From an uncultured Bacilli bacterium (GTDB taxonomy: Bacteria; Bacillota_I; Bacilli_A; RF39; UBA660), in contig CAKPIT010000001.1 in NCBI GenBank assembly GCA_934162445.1, positions 62,001-126,000 of the forward strand: 64,000 nt of DNA, given 5' to 3'. Shown in pieces: positions 16,629 to 25,387 of the stretch. The notes beneath the pieces were generated by a model, which had not been told where the DNA came from, did not search any database, and saw only the letters and a list, made by a program, of their open reading frames with translations. Made by a program: the position numbers and the translations under genes. Position 1 is the stretch's first letter. Each line of letters starts with the position of its first letter.

Positions 16629-19575
16629 GATTACTCCTTACCATTTCAATCTTATTTACAATCATTTGCACTTCATCATATCGTCTTTCAACACTACCCG
16701 TAAAAACACAAATATCGCCTTTAATTAATGGATTATTCTTAAATATTTTAGGAAACAACACAAACTCCCGAATCATCGATTCATCAGAAGCACTAACAAA
16801 AGCCATATCTTCACCCTTTTTAGTTTTAATCTTTCGGACCCCATCAACCATTACCAATACCCGAACAGTACGGTTTAAATAATTACCAATATCACTCAAA
16901 GAAATAATATTATTATATTTATTCTTATATGATGTTACTGGGTGATTACTAACATAAAAACCATAACAATTCTTTTCCTGTTCTAACAGTAAATCACTAC
17001 TATATTCATCAAACTTTTCTAACACTGGTCTTAATACTAACGATTCATCCAAATCTTTAGTAAGTTCGCCATAATTATATAAACTATCTAAATTATTCAT
17101 CAAAGTTTTTTTACTATATGGAAAATTTCTAAAACAATCAGCCATAATTAAAGTCTCTATTTGCTTTTTAGTAATATCACCACGTACTAAAGACGAAAAA
17201 ACAGCATAAATATCACTAGTCATTTCACAAGATACTAAAGCCTTAACAATAAGTTTAGAAAAAGTCATTCCTACTCCCTTAATGCTAGCAAATGGAAAAA
17301 CTATCTTATCATCATAAATAGTAAATGTATCTTTACTTCTTAAAATATCACACTTAATAACCTCAATATGATATTCTCTAATCTCCCTTAAATATTCAAA
17401 CATCTTGCCTTCTACTCCAATTACATTATTTAAAAGATTAGTATAAAACTCAAGCTTGTAATTAGCCTTCAAATAAGCCATCTTATAAGCCACCATACTA
17501 TAAGCAACCGCATGACTTTTATTAAATCCATAACCGGCAAATTTTAAAATATCTGCAAAAATACTCTTCGTAACTTCAACTGGTCGACCAAGCTTTAAAG
17601 ACCTAGCCAAGAAATTAACCTCTTCCTGTTTTAAAATATCAACTTTTTTCTTACTGATAGCCCGTCTTAAAATATCCGCTTCCCCTAAAGAATAACCCGC
17701 ATAAACCGCTGCTACTTGCATTATTTGCTCTTGATAAATCATAATTCCATAAGTCTCTTTTAAAACTGATTCCAACACTGGAAAAGGATATCTAACAGTC
17801 TCTTTTTTCTCTTTTCTCGCAATATAAGTATCTATATTTTCACTAGGACCCGGTCTAAAAAGAGCAATCGCTGCTACTAAATCATTAAAATTAGAAGGTT
17901 TAAGTCTTTTTAAAAACTTGCGCATACCACTCGATTCAAATTGAAAAACACCAAGCGTCCTTCCCTCTTTAAAAAGATCATAAGTTACCCCATCATCAAG
18001 TTCTATCTTATTAAAATCAATATTAATCTTTCGATTATCTCTTATCATCTTTAAGATATTCATAATAATAGTTAAATTTCTTATTCCTAAAAAATCCATC
18101 TTTAAAAGACCAAGCTCTTCCAAATAAGCCATCGAATAACCTGTCAAATACATCTCATCATTTTTAGTTAAAGGAATAACCTCATCAAGATTCTTTTGAC
18201 ACATCACAATCCCTGCCGCATGTGTTCCAATTTGCCTTTTAAGTCCTTCAAGCTTTAACGCTACCTTAAACGCCTTTTTTAAACTATCATCACCAAGAAT
18301 GTATTCTCTAAAATTACTGTTTTCTTTAAATAAATCATTTAAGGTTCCATGATAATTAACAGGAATTAAAGCCGATAATTTCTCCGTTTTATAAACAGGA
18401 ATCACCATAACCTTAAAAACATCCCTTATTACTTGCCTTGAAGACAAAGTAGAAAAAGTTACAATGCCAGCCACCCTTTTCTCACCATATTTAGAAATAA
18501 CATATTTAATCATCTCATCCCGATAAACATCCGGAATATCCGTATCAATATCAGGCATCGTTTTACGTTCAGGATTTAAAAACCGTTCAAATAAAAGATT
18601 ATACTTAAGGGAATCAATCTCCGTTATTCCCAAACTATAAGCCACCAAACTACCAGCCGCACTGCCCCTTCCGGGTCCCACTAAAATACCTTTCTTCTTA
18701 GCATCCCGAATAAAATCAAAAACTACTAAAAAATAATTAGAAAATCCCATCTCATCAATAACTTTAAGTTCATAATCAAGCCGGTTTTGATAATTACTAG
18801 GTACCATATTATTAAGTCTTTTATAAAGACCATAATTAGCAAGAGTCATTAAATACTTAGAAGCACTAACATTAGAGGGACACTCATAAAGAGGTAACAA
18901 TAAAGGATTAGAAGCCATCACCAAATTACAAGAAGAAATAATTTCTCTAACATTTTTAAGACTATAAGAATTAAGTTTCAAATCAGACGAAATAACCATC
19001 TCATGATTATCTACATCATAAGACATTTCATCATTAATAGTCTTTCCTAAAGAAATCATATAAAGATATTTCAAATATTCACTCTCTTCTTTAACTTTAT
19101 ATAAACAAAGTCTTAAAAACACCACATCATGAGTAATTTCTAAAGCCAACTTCTCTTCCATCTTGCTATCAAAGCCAAGATAAATAGATGCAAACTTCTC
19201 TTTATATTTTAAATAAAAATCTTTAGAAAGAAATGGAACAATAAATATAAGATTATCTTTATACTCTATTAATTTATCAATTGTTAAACTCTTATCATTT
19301 TGCAACGTACATATTTTAATAAGATTTAAATATCCTTCATAATTTTTTATGTATAATAAAATTTTTAAATCATCAACAACAACTTCTAACCCCACCACTG
19401 GTTTTAACTTACTTGCCTGACATTTCTTAATAAATTCCATTACCCCATACATATTATCATCACAAAAAGCAGCATACTCTTTTTTATTACTCAAATTATA
19501 ATTAATAATATCATCAATAGAAAGAAGACTTTTTAAAAGTGAATAATTACTTTTCACATAAAGTAAATCAACCAT
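16603..19575 (-). CDS. dnaE: DNA polymerase III alpha subunit, DnaE type
   Basis: C-family replicative polymerase lacking a proofreading exonuclease. An N-terminal PHP-like domain, the polymerase core with GPGRGSAAGS and PDIDTDIPD (catalytic Asps near 338), helix-hairpin-helix and a C-terminal OB-fold (FTGSVERRYDEVQMIV) are in order. At about 990 residues it is shorter than E. coli DnaE but normal for Firmicutes DnaE. In the PHP domain the first metal-binding HxH is YxK (LLYVKSNYSLL) and TDHGN is replaced by CDDNM, so metal-dependent activity is unlikely. The ATG at 19575 has AGGAGATGA about 5 bases upstream; another ATG at 19584 is inside that site. Confidence 0.96.
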   Translation of the reverse strand: MVDLLYVKSNYSLLKSLLSIDDIINYNLSNKKEYAAFCDDNMYGVMEFIKKCQASKLKPVVGLEVVVDDLKILLYIKNYEGYLNLIKICTLQNDKSLTIDKLIEYKDNLIFIVPFLSKDFYLKYKEKFASIYLGFDSKMEEKLALEITHDVVFLRLCLYKVKEESEYLKYLYMISLGKTINDEMSYDVDNHEMVISSDLKLNSYSLKNVREIISSCNLVMASNPLLLPLYECPSNVSASKYLMTLANYGLYKRLNNMVPSNYQNRLDYELKVIDEMGFSNYFLVVFDFIRDAKKKGILVGPGRGSAAGSLVAYSLGITEIDSLKYNLLFERFLNPERKTMPDIDTDIPDVYRDEMIKYVISKYGEKRVAGIVTFSTLSSRQVIRDVFKVMVIPVYKTEKLSALIPVNYHGTLNDLFKENSNFREYILGDDSLKKAFKVALKLEGLKRQIGTHAAGIVMCQKNLDEVIPLTKNDEMYLTGYSMAYLEELGLLKMDFLGIRNLTIIMNILKMIRDNRKINIDFNKIELDDGVTYDLFKEGRTLGVFQFESSGMRKFLKRLKPSNFNDLVAAIALFRPGPSENIDTYIARKEKKETVRYPFPVLESVLKETYGIMIYQEQIMQVAAVYAGYSLGEADILRRAISKKKVDILKQEEVNFLARSLKLGRPVEVTKSIFADILKFAGYGFNKSHAVAYSMVAYKMAYLKANYKLEFYTNLLNNVIGVEGKMFEYLREIREYHIEVIKCDILRSKDTFTIYDDKIVFPFASIKGVGMTFSKLIVKALVSCEMTSDIYAVFSSLVRGDITKKQIETLIMADCFRNFPYSKKTLMNNLDSLYNYGELTKDLDESLVLRPVLEKFDEYSSDLLLEQEKNCYGFYVSNHPVTSYKNKYNNIISLSDIGNYLNRTVRVLVMVDGVRKIKTKKGEDMAFVSASDESMIREFVLFPKIFKNNPLIKGDICVFTGSVERRYDEVQMIVNKIEMVRSNHEFKEDNI

Positions 19576-19624
19576 CAATTTCATCTCCTTTCATATTAAA
19601 TAGTTTAACATACTACTCACAACT

Positions 19625-19653
19625 TTTATAGCATACATTTGTTCTACTGTCAA
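19625..19653 (-). promoter_or_regulatory. Promoter of the dnaE operon
   Basis: Minus strand: consensus TTGACA, 17-base spacer, TATAAA. Confidence 0.75.
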
Positions 19654-19671
19654 TCTTTTTAAGAAATTTAT

Positions 19672-19700
19672 TTGACTTTAATTGATATTTATGATAAAGT
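19672..19700 (+). promoter_or_regulatory. Promoter of rpmB
   Basis: TTGACT, 17-base spacer, TAAAGT; divergent from the dnaE promoter. Confidence 0.5.
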
Positions 19701-19738
19701 TATAAAGCAGAAACGATTAGTGAAGGAGGAGAATGTTT

Positions 19739-19924
19739 ATGGCAATCAAATTAACTAATAAAAAACCTTTATCTGGAAATAGTAGATCACATGCATTAAA
19801 TGCTACTAAAAGACAACAAAAACCAAATTTACAAGTAATTAGACTTGAAGACGGAACAAAAATTAGAATGAGTGCTAGAGAAATAAGAAGTCTTAGAAAG
19901 CAAGAAAAGAAAGAACTAGCATAA
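19739..19924 (+). CDS. rpmB: 50S ribosomal protein L28
   Basis: Large-subunit ribosomal protein. The 61-residue product has the family pattern KKPLSGNSRSHALNATKR (usually SGNNVSHANNKTKR) and the C-terminal KIRMSAREIRSLRK. The ATG at 19739 is chosen over the ATG at 19733, because GAAGGAGGA lies 8 bases before the former and only 2 before the latter. It is a monocistronic gene between its own promoter and a strong terminator. The four zinc-binding Cys of some L28 forms are absent, so this is the zinc-free type. Confidence 0.95.
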   Translation: MAIKLTNKKPLSGNSRSHALNATKRQQKPNLQVIRLEDGTKIRMSAREIRSLRKQEKKELA

Positions 19925-19935
19925 TAATATAAATA

Positions 19936-19965
19936 AAGTGAATCGTTAATTGATTCACTTTTTTA
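19936..19965. terminator. Terminator after rpmB
   Basis: Perfect 9-bp stem AAGTGAATC/GATTCACTT followed by six T. An A-rich left flank may let it also serve the convergent HD gene. Confidence 0.8.
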
Positions 19966-20464
19966 TTACCAAATATAAAATAATATATAAATATTGAAAA
20001 GAATTACGCCGTTTTAAAGCACTATAAATAGCCAAAAGTGTTTCATTTACAGCACACCACTTATCGACAAATGTTATAACCAAAGTCTCCTTATACCTAG
20101 GAAAACCTAATGAAAGTGGAAACATATGATTAACAATAATATCCCGTTCCATATCATTTAAAACAAAATAACACTTCGCATTATTATAAGCAATCTTTCC
20201 ATGAATAAAACCATGCCATTTATGATACTTCTCTTTAACATGCCAATCATATAAATAAAAGTCATGTAACACAGAAGCCCTTGCCGCACTATAATAATCA
20301 AGTCTTAATAATTTACAAAGAAAATAACAATAATAAGCTACTCGTAAAGAATGTTCATAGCAACTAATATTCCCATGTTGTCTAAATTCCTGCATCCTTA
20401 AAACTTCTTTATTTGTAATAATATCTTCTATTATCTCATTAAACTCCATCTTGCTACTTTTCAA
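19955..20464 (-). CDS. HD-domain phosphohydrolase
   Basis: Predicted metal-dependent phosphohydrolase of the HD superfamily. Residues visible: YEHSLRVAYY (first His), LHDFYLYDWH (HD pair plus a second Asp/His set) and HGKIAYNNA. Length 169 is that of the short single-domain family common in Firmicutes and Mollicutes. Translation begins at TTG, 6 bases after AGAGGTGA. It precedes no obvious partner; upstream lies an unknown membrane-anchored protein 13 bases away, suggesting co-transcription. The substrate cannot be told. Confidence 0.82.
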   Translation of the reverse strand: MKSSKMEFNEIIEDIITNKEVLRMQEFRQHGNISCYEHSLRVAYYCYFLCKLLRLDYYSAARASVLHDFYLYDWHVKEKYHKWHGFIHGKIAYNNAKCYFVLNDMERDIIVNHMFPLSLGFPRYKETLVITFVDKWCAVNETLLAIYSALKRRNSFQYLYIILYLVIKK

Positions 20465-20477
20465 ATATGTTCACCTC

Positions 20478-21197
20478 TTAAATACTACTATCATCATCAT
20501 CTTCATCAAAAAGTAAATTATCCGTCACTTCCGCAAGCAACTCCTGATACTTTCTGTTAAGATCATTATCATTAAAAACTATTCTTCCATCTTTTAAATT
20601 CCATGAATCTTTACATGATACCAAAAAATCAATAACATCCTTCTCATCATTAACTAAATCAATCACTTCATCAAGAAAAGAAAGATCATACTCATCATCA
20701 TCATCTAAAACCTCATCCATAAAATACTCTTTATAATAATCATCTATTTTCTTATCTTTAATATATGAATACTTTCCTTCATTAGTCATTAATTTTTTAC
20801 AATTATTACGATACTTTTTTAATTTATTAATCGTTGATAACAAATAATTATAAGTCACCGAAAAATCTTTGCCATCTTTAACATAATTATCATAACTTAA
20901 AACCATTACTAATTCATCATCATTAATTATCTCTTTAATTCCTGTCATATTACTATATAAGTCTTTTAAATACAATTTTGCCTGCTTCTCAACCGTTTTA
21001 TAATCATCATCACAAACCGTTCTATTTAACAGTTTATAAACCAAAGAATCATTTCCCCGATTCATCTGCAAAACAACTTCCTCAATCTCATCTTCTAAAA
21101 CATCCTCAGTCTTAAAATCCAAAATAACTGCCACAAACAAAATCAGAAGTAAGGCCAAAAATATACTAACACCAATAATTATCCATTTCCTTTTCAT
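20478..21197 (-). CDS. Unknown single-pass membrane-anchored acidic protein
   Basis: Not recognised. One N-terminal hydrophobic segment (about residues 5-27, after MKRK) suggests a membrane anchor with the remaining ~210 residues outside or a non-cleaved signal. The rest is rich in Asp, Lys and Leu, with an acidic C-terminus (FDEDDDDSSI) and repeated DDE patches. It lies 8 bases after the Mbeg1-like gene and upstream of the HD gene, all on the minus strand, so the three are probably one operon. Confidence 0.6.
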   Translation of the reverse strand: MKRKWIIIGVSIFLALLLILFVAVILDFKTEDVLEDEIEEVVLQMNRGNDSLVYKLLNRTVCDDDYKTVEKQAKLYLKDLYSNMTGIKEIINDDELVMVLSYDNYVKDGKDFSVTYNYLLSTINKLKKYRNNCKKLMTNEGKYSYIKDKKIDDYYKEYFMDEVLDDDDEYDLSFLDEVIDLVNDEKDVIDFLVSCKDSWNLKDGRIVFNDNDLNRKYQELLAEVTDNLLFDEDDDDSSI

Positions 21198-21205
21198 TTA
21201 AACAC

Positions 21206-22246
21206 CTAATCCCTATGACCATCATAAATAGCCTTCCACATCGAATCAAGAATTGTATCTATATACTCTTTAATACTAGGATCAACATCCTTCATATTTT
21301 TATAAAAATTACGCAAATCAGTAAAAGTAAGTTTAAAATCTGCCGAATACTTTTTCTCCAAACTTTTAAATAAAACTTCAAACGTTTCCATCAACTTCTC
21401 CCGATCAAGTCGCTCAATTCCAATTGTGGTACTATCATGCAACTGCAAACTAACAGTTGAAATATCCCCTTTTACAAAAAACTCTCCAAACAAACACCAA
21501 CTAGTAGGATAATGTTCGTAAGATGCTAATTCATTACTCTTAATAACTTCATAATCTTCATTATTTAATATCATTCCCACTAGTGATAAGGATGGCACAA
21601 TATTAACTAATTTTTTCTTTAAAGCCTGATATTTATAACTCGTAAATTCATCTTTTCTGAATCCCGGGCCATCAAAATTATAAACATTTCGAACTCTTTT
21701 ATAAATACTATTAGATGTCTCCATCACACTACACATTGCTAAATTCCCCCCTTTAGAATGCCCAGAAACATAAATAACTTTATCACTACGTTTAATATTA
21801 TCTTTTAAATAATTAATAGCTAATTGTTGCGTATAAGTAGGATAAATATAACCAAGACGAAAATTTTCTACCCATCCAATAAGCGAACCCTCCGTTCCCT
21901 TAAAAGAAACAACTGTCTTACCATTAATCCGAAACGTACATGCTCCAAATTGTGTTTCTTCATTTCTTATATTAACAAAATTAGAAACCAACACCTCTTG
22001 ATATCTTTTAGAATCTTTAACAAATTGAAGAAGTTCTAAAGCCTTAGGAGCCATCATTCCACTACTCTTTTTATTTTTACAAGAAACAGCATCCCTAAAG
22101 AAATTATTAAATTCCTTAACACCATTATACCCTTCAATCGGTAAATAAGTAAGAATAGAAAAAAACAGATTATCCATAACATTTAAGGGAACATCATCAA
22201 ATGAACTATCTTTATAATAATTTAAATAATCACTAATTGTATACAT
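21206..22246 (-). CDS. Mbeg1-like alpha/beta hydrolase (DUF2974)
   Basis: Predicted esterase/lipase-like hydrolase. The nucleophile elbow GHSKGGNLAM (Ser about 157) follows VIYVS, and VSFKGTEGSLIGWVENF upstream matches the Mbeg1-like/DUF2974 family. The 346-residue length fits. No signal peptide is seen. It has AGTAGGTGATATT before the ATG and is grouped with the neighbouring CmpB-like membrane protein and an anchored acidic protein. Substrate unknown. Confidence 0.85.
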   Translation of the reverse strand: MYTISDYLNYYKDSSFDDVPLNVMDNLFFSILTYLPIEGYNGVKEFNNFFRDAVSCKNKKSSGMMAPKALELLQFVKDSKRYQEVLVSNFVNIRNEETQFGACTFRINGKTVVSFKGTEGSLIGWVENFRLGYIYPTYTQQLAINYLKDNIKRSDKVIYVSGHSKGGNLAMCSVMETSNSIYKRVRNVYNFDGPGFRKDEFTSYKYQALKKKLVNIVPSLSLVGMILNNEDYEVIKSNELASYEHYPTSWCLFGEFFVKGDISTVSLQLHDSTTIGIERLDREKLMETFEVLFKSLEKKYSADFKLTFTDLRNFYKNMKDVDPSIKEYIDTILDSMWKAIYDGHRD

Positions 22247-22254
22247 AATATCAC

Positions 22255-22899
22255 CTACTTAAATTTAACAAATGGTACACCCCAACTACTATAAACATCA
22301 TATGCTCTTGGAAGATGTAAAACCCGGGCAAAAATCAAATTATAAAATTCATCAAAAAGAATAATACTACAAAGTGTAAAACTCATTGTTAAAAAAATCT
22401 TCTTATCCATCTTTTTCGCTAAATAAAAGATAAAAGGAATTATCACATACATCAAAATTAATCCTGAAATAGCAAAAAACAAAACACTTCTAAGACACAC
22501 ATAACCATCAATATTACCAAAATTTAATATTTCTTGATTATAATCCCAACATCTCTTACCCGTTATAAGATGCATTCCAAGTCCTGAAAAATACTCCAAA
22601 ATTCCCGTTGAAAAAAAACTAATCAAAAACACTTTCAAAGGCTTCTTCCGATATTTATAAGTTAAAATATATATCATAATTGAACCCGTCGCATAAATAT
22701 TAATCCAAGGTAAAAAATTACCCCCACGCCAATAAAACGTTTTCATACCCCCATTAAAAAAATAAAAAATAAATTCATAAATAAAGCCAAAATTACCAGC
22801 TATCACCACTAACAAAGCAAAAATACCTATTAACATCAACCTATCAAAAGAATGATTGTTATTTAAATAATTTTTATACATGTCTTTATACTTCTTCAT
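22255..22899 (-). CDS. CmpB-like membrane protein (DUF1113, putative ABC transporter permease)
   Basis: Integral membrane protein of the family annotated as putative ABC-transporter permease (ABC_trans_CmpB), whose function is unproven. Several hydrophobic segments and the family-typical GNFLPWINIYATGSIM, GILEYFSGLGMHLITGKRCWDYN and YVCLRSVLFF segments are seen. The ATG at 22899 follows AGAGGATG; an in-frame ATG 36 bases upstream is unlikely. A paralogue with the same motifs lies at 33363. No ATPase partner is nearby, so transport is doubtful. Confidence 0.8.
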   Translation of the reverse strand: MKKYKDMYKNYLNNNHSFDRLMLIGIFALLVVIAGNFGFIYEFIFYFFNGGMKTFYWRGGNFLPWINIYATGSIMIYILTYKYRKKPLKVFLISFFSTGILEYFSGLGMHLITGKRCWDYNQEILNFGNIDGYVCLRSVLFFAISGLILMYVIIPFIFYLAKKMDKKIFLTMSFTLCSIILFDEFYNLIFARVLHLPRAYDVYSSWGVPFVKFK

Positions 22900-22967
22900 A
22901 CTACTACATCCTCTTATTCTTTTATTATAAATCAATTATAACATGAAATAATTACCACGTCATTAAA

Positions 22968-23354
22968 TTAATTATTAAACCGCAACAAATATCCATCCGG
23001 ATCCTGAATAAGAAACTCCATATCATAAGAAATATCATCTAAAACCCGATACTCATGAACTTCCAACTCTTTAAAAAATTTAACCCCTTTATCTTTTAAT
23101 TTATTATAAAAAGATTCCACATCACTAACACACATACTAATATTTATCCCTCTTCCATAAGGATACTCTAACTCACCGGTATTCCAATTATCATTATTTT
23201 CTTCAATCATAATCTGATTACCCTCTAACTGTAAAAAACAAAACTTATTTTCCCGTCTCTCATACATAATTTCAAATCCAAGATCTTGATAAAAAGCCTT
23301 ACTACGACAAATATCAAAAACACTCAACTCTGGTATTAAACTATTAAATTGCAT
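22968..23354 (-). CDS. VOC-fold protein (glyoxalase/bleomycin-resistance type)
   Basis: Single-domain VOC superfamily protein (128 residues) with the paired beta-alpha-beta modules: LIPELSVFDICRSKAFYQDLGF at the start, DVESFYNKLKDKGVKFF, and FLIQDPDGYLLRF at the end. This arrangement is typical of bleomycin-resistance-like and lactoylglutathione-lyase-like proteins. AAGGAGGATATA precedes the ATG. It lies 14 bases downstream of the MazG-like gene. Ligand and activity cannot be inferred. Confidence 0.85.
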   Translation of the reverse strand: MQFNSLIPELSVFDICRSKAFYQDLGFEIMYERRENKFCFLQLEGNQIMIEENNDNWNTGELEYPYGRGINISMCVSDVESFYNKLKDKGVKFFKELEVHEYRVLDDISYDMEFLIQDPDGYLLRFNN

Positions 23355-23368
23355 TATATCCTCCTTAA

Positions 23369-23695
23369 TTATTTTTGAACTACCTTCTCAAGAAAAATTT
23401 TCTTATCAAATGCTCCTCGTTTTTCCTTCTTTAAATCAGCTACAGCAATAACTTCATTTAAATCCTTATTTGCAAGTTTTGCTAAAGCCCGAATCACTTC
23501 TAAAACATCAGCTAACTCTTCTAATAACTCATTATCACTCGCTTCATCAACTTCCTTTACTTCTTCATAAAGCTTACGTTTTAATTCCTTTTCATATTGA
23601 ACATCATCAAGAACTCTAACAACTGCTGTTTCCCCCTTCTCTTTAATTATATTAGGAATATTATCCCTCACTAGTTTATTATATACTCTTTCCAT
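23369..23695 (-). CDS. MazG-like nucleotide pyrophosphohydrolase
   Basis: Small all-alpha NTP pyrophosphohydrolase-type protein. The start MERVYNKLVRDNIPNIIKEKG and the metal-binding ELLEELADVLEVIRAL segment (E-x-x-E-x-x-D) match the phosphoribosyl-ATP pyrophosphohydrolase-like/MazG-like family of about 100 residues. The ATG at 23695 follows GAGGAGATAAA; an upstream in-frame ATG is unlikely. It probably hydrolyses non-canonical nucleotides as a house-cleaning enzyme (family knowledge). Another MazG-like gene in the window, at 47487, is broken. Confidence 0.85.
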   Translation of the reverse strand: MERVYNKLVRDNIPNIIKEKGETAVVRVLDDVQYEKELKRKLYEEVKEVDEASDNELLEELADVLEVIRALAKLANKDLNEVIAVADLKKEKRGAFDKKIFLEKVVQK

Positions 23696-23737
23696 TTTAT
23701 CTCCTCTTTCTATTATTAACACTTATAAACCATTTAC

Positions 23738-23968
23738 CTATAACGGATCACAATTACCTCTTAAACAAATTATTTTATCCGAATATTTAGTTAATATATC
23801 TTTAACATTCATACTATCAATTTTATACTTCTTATTATAACTGGGACCAGCATAATATAAATCACCAAGAACTACTAGTTTATCTATTTTTTTCTTTTTC
23901 AATAATCTTTTCAATTTTTTCTAAATTAATATCAATACCATGTATATCCGATATAAATAATATCTCAT
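23738..23968 (-). pseudogene. Decayed YfcE/MJ0936-type metallophosphoesterase
   Basis: Two reading frames on the minus strand together give a phosphoesterase core: one encodes ILFISDIHGIDINLEKIEKI, then frame is lost in a run of seven A, and the next frame gives VVLGDLYYAGPSYNKKY and IICLRGNCD before a TAG. SDIHG, GDLYYAGP and RGNCD are the first three metal-binding blocks of the family. The ATG at 23966-23968 after GGAGTGAT is in a third frame, implying a second indel near the start. The C-terminal half with the GHTH motif is missing. The 23975-24125 stretch beyond it holds only an inverted repeat (TTTCC/GGAAA) and a TATAAT-like box. Confidence 0.75.
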
Positions 23969-24125
23969 ATTTATCACTCCTTTAACATGTGTGTTTACAG
24001 TTTGACTACTCTCTTTTTGAACTATTTCCATTTTGGAAACAGTTACATTATACTAAGTTTTTCCCATTAAAACTCATCAAAAACAAAAGTACTAACTTTC
24101 ATATTACTCTCATTAACTATTATAT

Positions 24126-25319
24126 CTAAAGATTTTTTCGTTTAAGTAACGTAACACATTCAACATGATATGTATTAGGAAATTCATCCACCAACAATAA
24201 TTTTGAAACACTATATTTATTACTTAAAAGTTTAATGTCCCGCGAAAGGGTTAACGGATCACATGATACATAAATAATATTAGCTATTTCTTTATCAAGC
24301 AAGCACTCCACCATCTTAGAATTTAACCCACTCCGCGGTGGATCAACAATAACCGTATCTGGTACTTCATCAAATTTAGAAAACACTTCAAAAGCATCTC
24401 CTAAATAAAAGGAAATATTAGAAACATTATTTTTTAAAGCATTAAACTTTGCATCTTTAATAGCATCAGGTACAACTTCAATTCCCTTAACCTTAAAAAC
24501 ATAAGGACTAACTAAAATTCCCATCGTTCCCGTTCCACAATATAAATCATAAAGAATCCGACTTTTAAGTTCTTTAACAATCCTGATAACTTCACTATAA
24601 ATAGCTATAACCCCTACTTTATTAACCTGAAAAAACGAATCCTTCCTAACTACAAACTCTTTATCTAAAATATTAACCGTTAATGCTTCAAGGCCACTTA
24701 ATAACTTATTATTGTAATATAAACTATCAACGAAAGGCGTAAAATAATCCTTAATTAAAACATCACTTTCCCCACCTTCTAAAATAAGCATTACCTTTTG
24801 ATCATAACTTTTAATTGTTGCCTTCACAAGCCTTTGATGATCTTTAATAAACTCTCTAAGTTTTTCCCCTACACTTAAAATAACTTCATCTAAAAGCTTA
24901 CATGAAATAATATCAATCAGTTTATTAGTTTTCTCTTCATAAAAACCCATTTTATCCTTTTCAATGTGAAATACTACTTTATTCCGGTAATGATATCTTT
25001 TAGTTGAAATCATCGAAATATCAGAAACTTCAACTTCCGCATACTTCTTTAAAATATTTTGAACTTTTTCTTTCTTAAAAGTAAGTTCCTCATCCTCTTT
25101 TAAATGACCAACTTGACATCCTCCACATTTATTATAGTAAGGACAAAAGTATTTTTTTTCATCATTTTTAACTTCTCCTACTAAATACCTCTTTTTATCT
25201 TTAACAATATCAACATCATAGCTACAGCCTTTAACCGTTTTAGGAACAAAAATAACTTTTCCATCAACTTTCGAAATTCCTCGTCCCAAGTGATCATAAT
25301 CATTAATTAAAACTTTCAT
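24126..25319 (-). CDS. rlmD: 23S rRNA (uracil-C5)-methyltransferase, RlmD/RlmCD (RumA) family
   Basis: SAM-dependent enzyme that makes 5-methyluridine in 23S rRNA. A short TRAM-like N-terminus is followed by the iron-sulfur Cys cluster CPYYNKCGGC (about 60-69), and the methyltransferase domain with LYDLYCGTGTMGIL (SAM site), VDPPRSGL and the catalytic Cys in VSCDPLTL (about 352). Length 397 is slightly short of the usual 430-460, mainly in the TRAM region. AAAAGGAGTTAGTT precedes the ATG. It is divergent from the germination operon. Confidence 0.93.
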   Translation of the reverse strand: MKVLINDYDHLGRGISKVDGKVIFVPKTVKGCSYDVDIVKDKKRYLVGEVKNDEKKYFCPYYNKCGGCQVGHLKEDEELTFKKEKVQNILKKYAEVEVSDISMISTKRYHYRNKVVFHIEKDKMGFYEEKTNKLIDIISCKLLDEVILSVGEKLREFIKDHQRLVKATIKSYDQKVMLILEGGESDVLIKDYFTPFVDSLYYNNKLLSGLEALTVNILDKEFVVRKDSFFQVNKVGVIAIYSEVIRIVKELKSRILYDLYCGTGTMGILVSPYVFKVKGIEVVPDAIKDAKFNALKNNVSNISFYLGDAFEVFSKFDEVPDTVIVDPPRSGLNSKMVECLLDKEIANIIYVSCDPLTLSRDIKLLSNKYSVSKLLLVDEFPNTYHVECVTLLKRKNL

Positions 25320-25387
25320 AACTAACTCCTTTTCTTAATTATAATTTTTTTTATAACTTTTGTACATACTAACTTTAGGTGATCTTG

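Noticed and set aside
24027..24041. TTTCC/GGAAA inverted repeat near the decayed phosphoesterase gene
   Set aside because: Short stem without a T-run or clear promoter geometry; not enough to call an operator or terminator.
25365..25371. CATACTA resembling a sigma F/G -10 box before the germination operon
   Set aside because: It would start transcription inside the ribosome-binding site of the first gene, and no matching -35 lies 14-16 bases upstream.
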